Counted from the first letter of the stretch, positions 1-7,392 are shown. The stretch: 12,466 nt of DNA from an uncultured Mailhella sp. (GCA_910579055.1 CAJTSU010000105.1:1-12466), one strand, 5' to 3'. Notes: a model not told the origin generated them from the sequence alone. Made by a program: numbers and translations.

Positions 1-24
1 AAAGGCAAAAATTCCAGTCAAGGT

Positions 25-66
25 GCGCCTTATATCCCCGCCCTGAAGAGCGGGGATTTACGGCGC
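25..66 (+). mobile_element. Possible right end of an IS200/IS605-type element (remnant or edge)
   Basis: A nested imperfect hairpin is visible. The inner stem is TCCCCGC (35-41) with GCGGGGA (50-56), and an outer stem is GCGCC (25-29) with GGCGC (62-66). A TTTA tract follows the inner stem. Subterminal imperfect hairpins of this kind, with a CCTGAAG-like loop, are typical of the right ends of IS200/IS605 (tnpB-carrying) elements. No transposase or tnpB coding sequence lies in the window, so any such gene would have to be to the left of base 1. A simple transcription terminator for a plus-strand gene outside the window is the main alternative. Confidence 0.4.
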
Positions 67-141
67 GTTGGGTAACTAACTGACATCTGCCCAAAAACAA
101 CTGAAACCGCCCCTCCCTTCCGCATTATTCTGGTCAATCGC

Positions 142-1065
142 TTATTTGCCCTCATGCAGGCGCTTCAGAAAATCCAGCACCACAGCGTTAAACAATTCCG
201 GCCTGGCACGGAACACGCCGTGTGCACCGGGTATAACCGCAAGCTCGGCCTGCGGCAGATCACGGCAAAGACGCAACGCGCCTTCCGGGCGGAAAAACTG
301 ATCCCGATCTCCCAGAAATACCAGCACCGGAATTTTTACATTTTGCAATTGTTCGAGCGTATAGCTATATGCCTGAGGGGTGTTCCATGCCTCCCACACG
401 TCCTGCATCAGCGTACGCCAATAATCGGAACGCCCGGGTTTGGCATGCATTTTCGCCACGGCATCCCATGCCTCCGGGGCAGCGTCATACATGGCGTCAA
501 GGTCGGCCTCGGTCAGCGCCGTGCGCTTTGTGACCGGAGCGTAAAATTCTTTCATCCCGGCAAAATAATGATCAAAATCCGCCTGTTCTCTCGGGGGAAC
601 CAGGCCGCCCAGGATCAGAGCCTTTGCAAAATCGGGATGGAACACGCCCACGCTCAGGGCAACTGCCCCACCATCACTGTAGCCCATCAGAACAGGCTTC
701 TCCACGCCAAGGGCACGGCAAAAAGCAACGACATCATCGGCCAGCAGCCGGTAACTGAATTCATGACCCGGATTATCGGTTTTCCCGTGGCCCCGCGTAT
801 CCGGGGCAATTACCCTGTATTCTTTCTCCAGAGCGGGAATTTGTTTTGCCCACATTGCGGCACTAAGGCCGCCGCCGTGCAGGAGCACGACGGCCCGCCC
901 GGAGCCATGCTCCGTGTAGGCGACGCGCAAACCGTTGGCCTCAACAAATTTCACACCTGCCCCGCCGGACTGCGGGGAAGGAACTTCCGCCCCGGCAACA
1001 CCTGCCGCACACAAAAAAACAGCCACTGCGGCGACAGCCCGGCATATGCGTGCACAAGCCCCCAT
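142..1065 (-). CDS. Secreted alpha/beta-fold hydrolase
   Basis: This 307-residue protein belongs to the alpha/beta hydrolase superfamily. Residues 1-26 look like a Sec signal peptide: a short basic start, the hydrophobic run AVAAVAVFLCAAGVAG, and likely cleavage after AGA before EVP. Export to the periplasm is therefore inferred. The oxyanion-hole motif is HGGG (63-66), the nucleophile elbow is GYSDGG with Ser130, the acid is probably D253 or D255 in GDRDQF, and the catalytic histidine is H282 in GAHG. All are in canonical order, so the enzyme should be active; the substrate (ester, lactone or peptide) cannot be read from the sequence. Start 1065 is chosen over an in-frame start at 1299 because AAGGAAGG lies just upstream, the signal peptide begins there, and the longer form would overlap the neighbouring gene. 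It is 106 bases downstream of the 303-residue gene and probably separate from it. Confidence 0.9.
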   Translation of the reverse strand: MGACARICRAVAAVAVFLCAAGVAGAEVPSPQSGGAGVKFVEANGLRVAYTEHGSGRAVVLLHGGGLSAAMWAKQIPALEKEYRVIAPDTRGHGKTDNPGHEFSYRLLADDVVAFCRALGVEKPVLMGYSDGGAVALSVGVFHPDFAKALILGGLVPPREQADFDHYFAGMKEFYAPVTKRTALTEADLDAMYDAAPEAWDAVAKMHAKPGRSDYWRTLMQDVWEAWNTPQAYSYTLEQLQNVKIPVLVFLGDRDQFFRPEGALRLCRDLPQAELAVIPGAHGVFRARPELFNAVVLDFLKRLHEGK

Positions 1066-1134
1066 AACACCTTCCTTTATGCTTGGAGGAACTTTTGCTG
1101 AAAAATATTTCTCACGGAACATGGCCCGGCGGAC

Positions 1135-1150
1135 GCGGGCACACGCCCGC
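1135..1150. other. Small GC hairpin between two minus-strand genes
   Basis: GCGGGC (1135-1140) and GCCCGC (1145-1150) form a 6-bp stem with loop ACAC. It lies just past the stop of the 303-residue gene. No T-tract follows directly on the minus strand, so it is at best a weak terminator or an attenuating structure before the hydrolase gene. Confidence 0.3.
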
Positions 1151-1171
1151 CAGGCGCTCCAGGAACGCGTT

Positions 1172-2083
1172 TTACTGCGCCATAGTCCCTTCCGCCCCTG
1201 CGGATGCGGGGTCATCCTCGGAAAGCTCGTCGCCAAGGTCCACCACACGGCCCTGCATCCAGAACGCAAGATCCACTTCATCGCCCTCTTTCGGCTCATA
1301 TCCGTTGCAGATACGCTCGGGGGCGAACATGATGAGGTTCAGCCACTTGTCATCCTTGCCGAAGCTCGCGCTGAAGCAGTAAATCTTCTCTTCCGCGCCT
1401 TCCGGCCCGAAATTGAAGCTTTCCACCTTGCCGAGAGTCATGCGGCCCTCATATTCGGAACAGCGCGCCGCAGGCTGAAGCAGATTACTGCCCCGCAGGG
1501 GGATTTTGAGCGGCGGCACATCCAACCGCCCCTTCCCGGGGTTGGCGTCCAGCCACTTCTTCGCCCAGGCTTCATATACCGGCCCCTGCGTCACGGTAAG
1601 CTCGTCCAGCAGGGCGCGGCGGATACCGTAACACAGCCCGGACAGATAAAACACCTGCGTCACGCCGGGAGTGAGATCCACCTTGGCGTCACGGTAAAAC
1701 AGCGGGTCAAAGAACCAAATCGGCGCGCCGTCGTCGTCGGGCTGAGCCAGAACTTCGCCCACCCGGCCCCGCATGCCCGTCTTGCCCTGCTTCCAGGGGT
1801 GGGTTTCCACCACGGTCAGTGAGTTGGCAAAGCCTTCCAGAAAAGGGAACACGCCCGCGGGCTCCAGCTGCGCGTTCTTCGGGCCGGTAAACACCACGCC
1901 CGCGCGCAGCAGCGACTCCTTGGGCCAGGCCATGAGGAAGGTTTCCCGCTCGCCCTCTTCAATACGCCAGATCGGACGAGTGCCGCCCTCCGCCACCGTG
2001 GTGCCGATGACGCCGGGGATCAGATCGGGAGATTTCAGCAGGGTGAACCACTTGTCGCCCATGCTTTCAAGATGTTGACTCAT
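1172..2083 (-). CDS. Conserved-looking hypothetical protein, 303 aa
   Basis: I do not recognise this family. The predicted protein is 303 residues, acidic, with no signal peptide or membrane segment, so it is probably cytosolic. It is rich in Trp, Phe and Tyr. Noticeable segments are PIWFFDPLFYRD (121-132), a proline-rich stretch around 189-204, and GDEVDLAFWMQGRVVDLGDE near the C-terminus (267-286), which looks like a small beta-barrel strand pair ending in a binding loop. The tail (286-303) is acidic and probably disordered. Start 2083 is chosen because AAGGGA lies upstream and because the in-frame extension to 2527 would run through a palindrome-rich spacer and overlap the MFS gene. Composition is like the neighbouring genes, and low-complexity artefacts are absent, so it is likely a real gene. 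No function is assigned. Confidence 0.75.
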   Translation of the reverse strand: MSQHLESMGDKWFTLLKSPDLIPGVIGTTVAEGGTRPIWRIEEGERETFLMAWPKESLLRAGVVFTGPKNAQLEPAGVFPFLEGFANSLTVVETHPWKQGKTGMRGRVGEVLAQPDDDGAPIWFFDPLFYRDAKVDLTPGVTQVFYLSGLCYGIRRALLDELTVTQGPVYEAWAKKWLDANPGKGRLDVPPLKIPLRGSNLLQPAARCSEYEGRMTLGKVESFNFGPEGAEEKIYCFSASFGKDDKWLNLIMFAPERICNGYEPKEGDEVDLAFWMQGRVVDLGDELSEDDPASAGAEGTMAQ

Positions 2084-2217
2084 AGAGGCATCCCTTTTTC
2101 TCAAACGGTTGACAACGAGGCTGTAGGCAAAGGCAGCAGCCTCACAAAAATCAGGATCAGGTTGTGAAGGCTCTCTCCTGTTTGCGCTTGAACGGCGAAT
2201 CCACAGAAGTTCCGCAC

Positions 2218-2301
2218 GCCCAGGCTGGGGGCAACAGATATTCACGGCCGGCGGCTCTACGCCCGTGAAGCCGCGCTTCCCCCTGCTCCGTTCCGCGAAG
2301 C
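2218..2301. repeat. Dispersed repeat, decayed copy C
   Basis: This part of the 361-base gene-free spacer (2084-2444) resembles the repeats at 7470-7564 and 12302-12450. It has a GCCC...GGGC hairpin at 2218-2232, then TTCACGGCCGG (2241-2251), then TCCGCGAAGC (2292-2301). The spacing between the last two blocks is within about three bases of that in copy A (7503-7564). Similarity is partial, so common origin is an inference. The rest of the spacer holds no supported gene. Confidence 0.45.
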
Positions 2302-2326
2302 ATGAAGCCGTCCCCGCCCCCCGGAT

Positions 2327-2342
2327 GCCGCCTACAGGCGGC
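2327..2342. terminator. GC-rich hairpin downstream of the MFS gene
   Basis: GCCGCC (2327-2332) and GGCGGC (2337-2342) form a 6-bp stem with a four-base loop, about 100 bases past the MFS stop codon. There is no clear T-tract on the minus strand, so intrinsic termination is only possible, not shown. Confidence 0.25.
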
Positions 2343-2444
2343 GGGAGCTGACAGAACCTAGCACAAAGAGCCGGCGGGGTCCATGCGCGCGCCAGAGGCC
2401 GTTCCGGCATTCCGCGCGACATCCTTGCGGAACCGCCAAGCCGG

Positions 2445-3944
2445 TCACTTCCCGCCCTTTCCGGAGCTGTCGGGATGTTCCCGCACCGATTCTGAAGCAA
2501 CGCCGGCACCTTCCTCTTCGTTTTCAAAAAAAGAAGGATCGGGCATACAGTCCACGCCCTTGCCCAGGCCGCAACGCCAGGTATTCACAATACGCAGGCT
2601 GACCAGAAGCAGCCCCAGCACGTTGAGCGCCACAAAAAGCCGCAAATCCAGCCGCATTCCCTGCAAAAAAGGTTCCGCCATGTCCGGGCCGGCTCCATGT
2701 GTGCCAAGATAGCTGGTCATGGTTGCGGAGACAACGATCAGGCTGATCAGCATGCCCAGCGTGCGCATGGTATTGGCCAGCCCCGAGGCTTCCGGCGTGT
2801 GGGAAGCGTCCACGCTCCGCACAATGGACAGGGTATTCGGCCCGGCGAAAAACGCCAGGCCAACCCCGATGATACACTGGGTCAGGCCCACAAAATACAG
2901 GGAAGACTGCATATCCAGACGGGTGGAGAGCAAGATGCCCGCGCCGGAAAAGGCCAGCCCTATGGCGGACACCGGGTCCGGCCCGATGCGGTCGCTCAGC
3001 TTGCCCGCCAGAGGAGAAAGCAAAGATTGCGTCACGCTCTGCAAGGCCACGAAAGCGCCGGCTTCCAGCGGAGTAAGGAAACGCAGCTGCTGAAGATACA
3101 ACATGAAATAATACAGCAGACCGTTGATGGAACCGAAATTCACCAGCGCGGCGAACAGGCCGAGAATCAGCGAAGGGTGCGCGGCAATGAAGCGCACGTC
3201 CACCACCGGACGCACCACATGAAGCTCCACAAAGACGAACAGGACAAGGACAACGCCCCCGCCGGCAAGAAACCAGCTTGCGAAGTCATAGCGCCCCACG
3301 CAGCTTGCCCCTATGGTCAGCAGCACAAAACCAGCCCCCATCACGCCGATGCCCGGCAAATCGAGTCTGGTCGGCACAGGAACCGGCTGCACCTTGACCG
3401 TGCGGAACATGGCGAACCATGCAAGCAGCCCCAAAGGAAGCAGCACAACAAAAAGCCAACGCCAGCCCATCATTGTGGCAATGCCGCCTCCAACCAGGGG
3501 CCCCAGAGCGATGCCTACATAGGTGGAAGCCGTCAGCAGCCCCATGAGCCGCCCCTGCATACTGCGCGGAGCAATGCTGATGAGCAGCGTAACCGATGAG
3601 GTCGCCACCATGGCCGCGCCCGCGCCCTGGACGAAGCGCTGCCCCCATACCAGCTCCACTGTGGGAGAAAAGGCCAGACTCAGGCACATGACCAGAAAGA
3701 CGGCAAAACCGTAAAGGAACACCCTGCGCTGCCCCATGATCGCAATAAGCTGAGCCGCAACAATGTTGAAAATGACCAGAGAAAGAACATACACGGCGCT
3801 GATCAGGCTGAGCTCACCCGCACTTGCGTGCAGATCACTGCCTATGGAGGGCAGACAGGCCCCCACGCCGGACACCATAAACGCCACCATAAAGTTGCAC
3901 ATCGACAGCGCAATCATGGAAGAGCGCAAACCGGACTCGCTCAT
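2445..3944 (-). CDS. MFS multidrug-type efflux transporter (DHA2/EmrB-QacA-like)
   Basis: This 499-residue protein is a Major Facilitator Superfamily permease of the inner membrane, expected to export drugs or other amphiphiles using the proton gradient. The whole length to about residue 455 is a series of hydrophobic helices, and the size fits the 12-14-helix drug:H+ antiporters. The loop 2-3 region carries GQRRVFLYG (71-79), a motif-A position without the usual D-R. GQRFVQGAGAA (101-111) and the antiporter motif-C-like GIALGPLVGG (144-153) follow. A second motif-A copy, GKLSDRIG, is at 314-321. The tail after 460 is hydrophilic and acidic (FENEEEG), probably cytoplasmic. Start 3944 is preferred over 4013 because GAGGGG lies directly upstream and the first helix follows soon after. 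No HlyD/EmrA adaptor or TetR/MarR regulator is adjacent, so the substrate is unknown. Confidence 0.9.
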   Translation of the reverse strand: MSESGLRSSMIALSMCNFMVAFMVSGVGACLPSIGSDLHASAGELSLISAVYVLSLVIFNIVAAQLIAIMGQRRVFLYGFAVFLVMCLSLAFSPTVELVWGQRFVQGAGAAMVATSSVTLLISIAPRSMQGRLMGLLTASTYVGIALGPLVGGGIATMMGWRWLFVVLLPLGLLAWFAMFRTVKVQPVPVPTRLDLPGIGVMGAGFVLLTIGASCVGRYDFASWFLAGGGVVLVLFVFVELHVVRPVVDVRFIAAHPSLILGLFAALVNFGSINGLLYYFMLYLQQLRFLTPLEAGAFVALQSVTQSLLSPLAGKLSDRIGPDPVSAIGLAFSGAGILLSTRLDMQSSLYFVGLTQCIIGVGLAFFAGPNTLSIVRSVDASHTPEASGLANTMRTLGMLISLIVVSATMTSYLGTHGAGPDMAEPFLQGMRLDLRLFVALNVLGLLLVSLRIVNTWRCGLGKGVDCMPDPSFFENEEEGAGVASESVREHPDSSGKGGK

Positions 3945-4020
3945 ATGCCCCTCAAGAGTTTTTTGGCGACGCGACGCCCCACCATTCCGCCCTGTTTCCG
4001 GAAACAGCCGCACTTCACCT

Positions 4021-4044
4021 GCGGCATTGCCGCCCGCCGGGCGG
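4021..4044. repeat. Tandem palindromes upstream of the MFS gene
   Basis: Two adjoining hairpins are visible: GCGGC-ATT-GCCGC (4021-4033) and CCGCCC-GCC-GGGCGG (4030-4044), overlapping by four bases so that only one can form at a time. They lie 77-100 bases upstream of the MFS start. They could be part of the 5' leader or another intergenic palindrome. The rest of the 227-base gap holds no supported gene. Confidence 0.35.
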
Positions 4045-4144
4045 CCAGCGGAGCGTCCAGGCCGAAGGCAGGGCAGACTCCGGCTTCCGGCATGAAACCT
4101 GCGGGTCAGAACTCAGGCTCTGGCCGACAGATACTTTCAAGTAC

Positions 4145-4168
4145 AAAACGCTTTATCCTCAGCGTTTT
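4145..4168 (-). terminator. Terminator after the 914-residue gene
   Basis: AAAACGCT (4145-4152) and AGCGTTTT (4161-4168) form an 8-bp stem with an eight-base loop, starting four bases past the stop codon of the 914-residue gene. The stem itself ends in TTTT on the minus strand, and CTTTTATT follows on the plus strand, so it could work in either direction. The stem is A/T-rich at its base, so efficiency is uncertain. Confidence 0.5.
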
Positions 4169-4171
4169 CTT

Positions 4172-6916
4172 TTATTCCTCCCCAAGCTCCTTGATGTACG
4201 CATCTTCTTCCAACCGGGCGGAGAGTTCCGCTTCCCTCTTGAGCTTGGCCTCGCGCTGCATCCGGGCCTTCTGAAGGCGCGCCCGCTGCATGGCTTCGCG
4301 CTGAGCCCGGGCTTCTTCCAGCATTTTATCCCGCTGTTTCTCAAAGGTCAGCGTAGAGCGCAAGGACGCCACGCCCAAAGCGGCTATGCTGATGATGATC
4401 AAAAGTACCTTCTGAAGCTCCCAGAAGTTGAACTTGATAATACGCTGAAGCCAGACCAGATTAAGGCTGTCGCCAAAAAAGAGCAAGACGCCCATGATGA
4501 GCATGCACAGCACAATGCTCACGGCTTCAATCCAGACAAAGCTGCGCAGGAGAATCAGCACGAACAGCGTGGCGTCACGCACCATGCGCAGAACCCGGAG
4601 CCTCCTTTCAAGCTGCGTCAGTTTTTCATCCAGCAGGGGCTGGGAAGCCTGGGCCCGGCGGAATGCCTCCGGAGAGTGAAAGTCAGAGGTGAAGGCCTGG
4701 TTCAAAATACTCGCGCAGGCGTTGAAATCCCGGTTGAACTCCACCAGCGCGCGCTGGAAGGGAAACCAGGAAGCTTCGTCCCGTATCACTTCCAGAACTC
4801 CCAGGTACGCCTTGAACCGCTCCTGCAGGCGCTTGATCTCCTGCTGGATGAAGGCGTTCATCTCCTCTTCCACTTTGGGGCGTGTCCTGCACACGTTCAG
4901 ACAGGCCAGATAGTTTTCAATTTCGCTTTCCCGCCGCAATACATGGAGTTTTTCTCTAAACTTCGCGGCGTTTTCGTGTTCCGGCGAAAACCACTTTTCC
5001 AGTTCCCTGCCCAATCGTTCAAGCTCGGTTCGCTCGGCAACACATTTCTTGCGCGCATCTTTCCAGAGGGGATAAATAGCCGTCATCAAGGCTACATGGC
5101 CGCGCTCCAGCTCGGGATCGACCAGCAGGCGGTTGAACAAGGCCGGGTCGGAGCGAATCTGATCCGTAAACTGCCCATGTATCACCTCGCCAAAGCCCAT
5201 CTTCACCCGGCAAACCAGTTTGCGGTATTCCGGCAAGTTCCACTGGGGCAAAAGGCGGCGCGCAGTTTCATACTTCTCGCCCGCATCGCTGAAACGGCCC
5301 TGGATTTCGAAAAGACGCGCCTGAAGATAGGTGTGCCATGCCTGGTGCAACACTGAACTGCACAGAGATTCCGCCTCATGCCAGAGTGTCGCGGCCGCCT
5401 TCAGGTCGCCTCTTTCCAGCGCGATAAAGCCCCTCAGGCTGCGCAGCCGCCAGTCGCGCGAAGCTGTGGCGCGTATGGTCTGAACATCTTTGTCCAACCC
5501 CGCCAACTCGTTGGGCGCGGCACGGCGAAAACGATCCAGCAGCTTCCAGACAGGGCTTTCATCCGCAGGAGAATGCTCTTCATCCGGTTCCGCATGAATA
5601 TCCTTGCCGGAAAGTCGCCATATCCGTTCGATAGAACGCGGCTGGATCACATCCTCCACCGCGAACAGCGCGGAAAGCACACGCTCGGGCGGCCCTCCCT
5701 TTTCCATCAGCCTGGCATACGCCGCCGGGCCCTTACGGTTCAGCTCCAGTTCGATGCTTCGGTAGGCCGCATTGATGTCATCGAGCGAGAGGTCGGAGAA
5801 CTCCTCCCAAAAATCTTTCGGAACCGGGTCAAGCTTGCGGCTGGGGCAATGAGCGGGATCATGAGTGCCTATGCCGCAGTAAAAACAGGGAGTGCGGCCC
5901 CCGAGAAGCTGTCCGGCCATGAGCAGCGGCAGGGCCTCGCCCCGGCTGTCTCCATCCGCAAGGCGGACGGTGCACCAGGTATCCATGGTGCTGTTCGCGC
6001 AGGAAAAGCTCAAATCCTGAATGGCGAAGCCTTCACCCAGCAGGTAGGCGTTACGGTAGCTCATATACGGATAATCCGACATGAGCCCGTCCCAGTCGAT
6101 ATTGACTTTGTGCGGCAGTTCGTTGTTGAAATTCAGCCCGCGCCTGTCCACCACGGCACTGACGCAGGGCCAGTAATGAGAAGGGTCAAACTGCCGTATG
6201 CCGGAAAGCACCGACAGAAGTTCATGTACCCACACGCGCATTTTACTGAGGTTTTCCAGCGGCACCATGAGGTAGTATTCGCTCAGGCTGTATTTCAGTT
6301 TCTGCTCGTGCAGAATGCCTTCCAGTTTTTCAAAAAGAACACGCCAGCCGGCCTGAAACTGCTTGTCCAGTGGGTTGCCCAGCGGACGCAGCAGAGCATA
6401 CCAGCCCTGAGACGACACATAGGGCAGCCGCGGGTTGGCCCCGAGTCTGGCCCAGTGCAAATCGGCCATGCCCTCAAGCGGAGGAGCGGCCGTATAACTG
6501 AGGCCGGGCATATTGGAGCCTATCTCCTGCAAACGGGGGTGAACCCACACTTGCAGTTCCGTCACCGCACTGCTGATGTCCTGGCGCGCCAGAACGCCTT
6601 CCATAGCGACAGACAGGTTCTGCCCCACTCCTACCTGGAGGGAGCCGGGAAAGGTTTGCACCAATACAGGTATAGGGTTATATTTACCCCACACTACAAG
6701 CTTTGCCAGAGCCAACAGCGCATCGGCGGAGAAAAAGAACCACAACGACTGATTTTCAACGCTGGTGACGCACAGGCCGCCGTAATCCTGGAGGGTTTGC
6801 CCCACGCTGGGGTCCAAGGTTCCTTCCCAGGCCAGCCAGATGACGTACCCATCGGAAGAGACGTTAACTTCCTGGAATGAAGGTTGTTTTTCAAGCAGAC
6901 TGGATATAGACGGCAT
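4172..6916 (-). CDS. Large membrane-anchored protein with CCHC zinc knuckle, TPR-like and coiled-coil regions
   Basis: I do not recognise this 914-residue family. No signal peptide is seen. Residues 1-340 form a large Trp/Tyr-rich region with no known motif. C344, C347, H352 and C357 give an exact C-X2-C-X4-H-X4-C zinc-knuckle pattern. Residues about 490-560 read as helical TPR-like repeats (FIALERGDLKAAATLWHEAE, then ARLFEIQGRFSDAGEKYETA). Residues 620-780 are heptad-rich helices. Two or three hydrophobic segments follow (about 782-814 and 835-852). The end (855-914) is a highly charged Arg/Glu/Lys/Met helix. This suggests a cytoplasmic N-terminal bulk held to the membrane near its C-terminus. 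Start 6916 has GGAAAAG upstream. It faces the MoaE-like gene across 32 bases, so the promoters must lie inside each other's gene. A scaffold or assembly role is only a guess from the architecture. Confidence 0.85.
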   Translation of the reverse strand: MPSISSLLEKQPSFQEVNVSSDGYVIWLAWEGTLDPSVGQTLQDYGGLCVTSVENQSLWFFFSADALLALAKLVVWGKYNPIPVLVQTFPGSLQVGVGQNLSVAMEGVLARQDISSAVTELQVWVHPRLQEIGSNMPGLSYTAAPPLEGMADLHWARLGANPRLPYVSSQGWYALLRPLGNPLDKQFQAGWRVLFEKLEGILHEQKLKYSLSEYYLMVPLENLSKMRVWVHELLSVLSGIRQFDPSHYWPCVSAVVDRRGLNFNNELPHKVNIDWDGLMSDYPYMSYRNAYLLGEGFAIQDLSFSCANSTMDTWCTVRLADGDSRGEALPLLMAGQLLGGRTPCFYCGIGTHDPAHCPSRKLDPVPKDFWEEFSDLSLDDINAAYRSIELELNRKGPAAYARLMEKGGPPERVLSALFAVEDVIQPRSIERIWRLSGKDIHAEPDEEHSPADESPVWKLLDRFRRAAPNELAGLDKDVQTIRATASRDWRLRSLRGFIALERGDLKAAATLWHEAESLCSSVLHQAWHTYLQARLFEIQGRFSDAGEKYETARRLLPQWNLPEYRKLVCRVKMGFGEVIHGQFTDQIRSDPALFNRLLVDPELERGHVALMTAIYPLWKDARKKCVAERTELERLGRELEKWFSPEHENAAKFREKLHVLRRESEIENYLACLNVCRTRPKVEEEMNAFIQQEIKRLQERFKAYLGVLEVIRDEASWFPFQRALVEFNRDFNACASILNQAFTSDFHSPEAFRRAQASQPLLDEKLTQLERRLRVLRMVRDATLFVLILLRSFVWIEAVSIVLCMLIMGVLLFFGDSLNLVWLQRIIKFNFWELQKVLLIIISIAALGVASLRSTLTFEKQRDKMLEEARAQREAMQRARLQKARMQREAKLKREAELSARLEEDAYIKELGEE
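5846..5887 (-). other. CCHC zinc-knuckle motif (residues 344-357)
   Basis: The encoded residues CFYCGIGTHDPAHC fit C-X2-C-X4-H-X4-C exactly, including the Gly after the second Cys and an aromatic residue between the first two Cys. In known proteins this 14-residue motif binds one zinc ion and often contacts single-stranded nucleic acid. Metal binding here is inferred from the spacing alone. Confidence 0.6.
6884..6910 (+). promoter_or_regulatory. Possible promoter of the MoaE-like gene
   Basis: TTGTTT (6884-6889) and TATAGA (6905-6910) are separated by 15 bases, shorter than the usual 16-18. It lies inside the start of the divergent gene, which is where a promoter has to be given the 32-base gap. 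The implied transcript start would be about 30 bases before the ATG. Weak matches make this tentative. Confidence 0.3.
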
Positions 6917-6948
6917 GGACTTTTCCGTATTTGCAAGGAGTGAACAGG

Positions 6949-7311
6949 ATGGACATCAATAAAACGCTTATGAAACTCAAGCAAGAGCCCGGCTTCACCG
7001 ACAATGTGGGCATGATGCTTGTACACAACGGCGTGGTGCGCGGCTGGTCCCGCAAGGATCACGCCCCCGTGGGCCGAATCCGGGTCACACCGGACAGGGC
7101 GCGCATGGAGGAAATCCGCGCCGAAATGGAACAACGCCCCGGCATTTTCAAAATCGTGGTCGATGCTGCCGAAGGCGAACTGAACCCCGGAGATGATCTG
7201 CTCTTTCTCGTGGTCGCGGGTGATATCCGCGAACACGTTAAAGACACTTTTGCCGAACTGCTCGACAGAATCAAGTCCGAAGCTGTCGTCAAGCAGGAAT
7301 ACGCGGAATAA
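6949..7311 (+). CDS. MoaE-like protein (molybdopterin synthase large-subunit family)
   Basis: This 120-residue protein resembles MoaE, the large subunit of molybdopterin synthase, which transfers sulfur from MoaD thiocarboxylate to precursor Z in molybdenum cofactor synthesis. The clearest family signals are VHNGVVRG (25-32), GELNPGDDLLFLVVAG (76-91) and the closing helix DRIKSEAVVKQE (106-117). K109 and K115 line up with the catalytic lysines K119 and K126 of E. coli MoaE if one residue is gapped. It is shorter than typical MoaE (about 150), mainly in the middle, and lacks the basic C-terminal tail. Activity is therefore likely but not certain. ATG 6949 is chosen over TTG 6931 because AAGGAG (6935-6940) is eight bases before it. 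No moaD or other moa gene is in the window. It is the only plus-strand gene here and is divergent from the 914-residue gene. Confidence 0.7.
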   Translation: MDINKTLMKLKQEPGFTDNVGMMLVHNGVVRGWSRKDHAPVGRIRVTPDRARMEEIRAEMEQRPGIFKIVVDAAEGELNPGDDLLFLVVAGDIREHVKDTFAELLDRIKSEAVVKQEYAE

Positions 7312-7325
7312 CGCGGACTCCAAAC

Positions 7326-7346
7326 GCCGACAAAAGCTCTATCGGC
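7326..7346 (+). terminator. Possible terminator after the MoaE-like gene
   Basis: GCCGA (7326-7330) and TCGGC (7342-7346) form a short 5-bp stem with an eleven-base loop, followed by ATTTTG, 15 bases past the stop codon. Position and T-run fit an intrinsic terminator, but the stem is short. Confidence 0.4.
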
Positions 7347-7392
7347 ATTTTGAACAAAAGCATTATGGCGAACAGCAGGACGTCAAGTCACA

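Noticed and set aside
1066..1299. N-terminal extension of the hydrolase to 1299
   Set aside because: It would overlap the 303-residue gene and bury a good signal peptide at residue 79. The site at 1065 has a strong Shine-Dalgarno sequence.
2084..2527. N-terminal extension of the 303-residue protein to 2527
   Set aside because: It would cross the palindromic spacer and overlap the MFS 3' end; its composition is unlike the rest of the protein, and a ribosome-binding site supports 2083.
5378..6880. Plus-strand open frame of 500 codons
   Set aside because: Antisense to the 914-residue gene, low-complexity basic composition and no motif; the minus frame has the better start site and structure.
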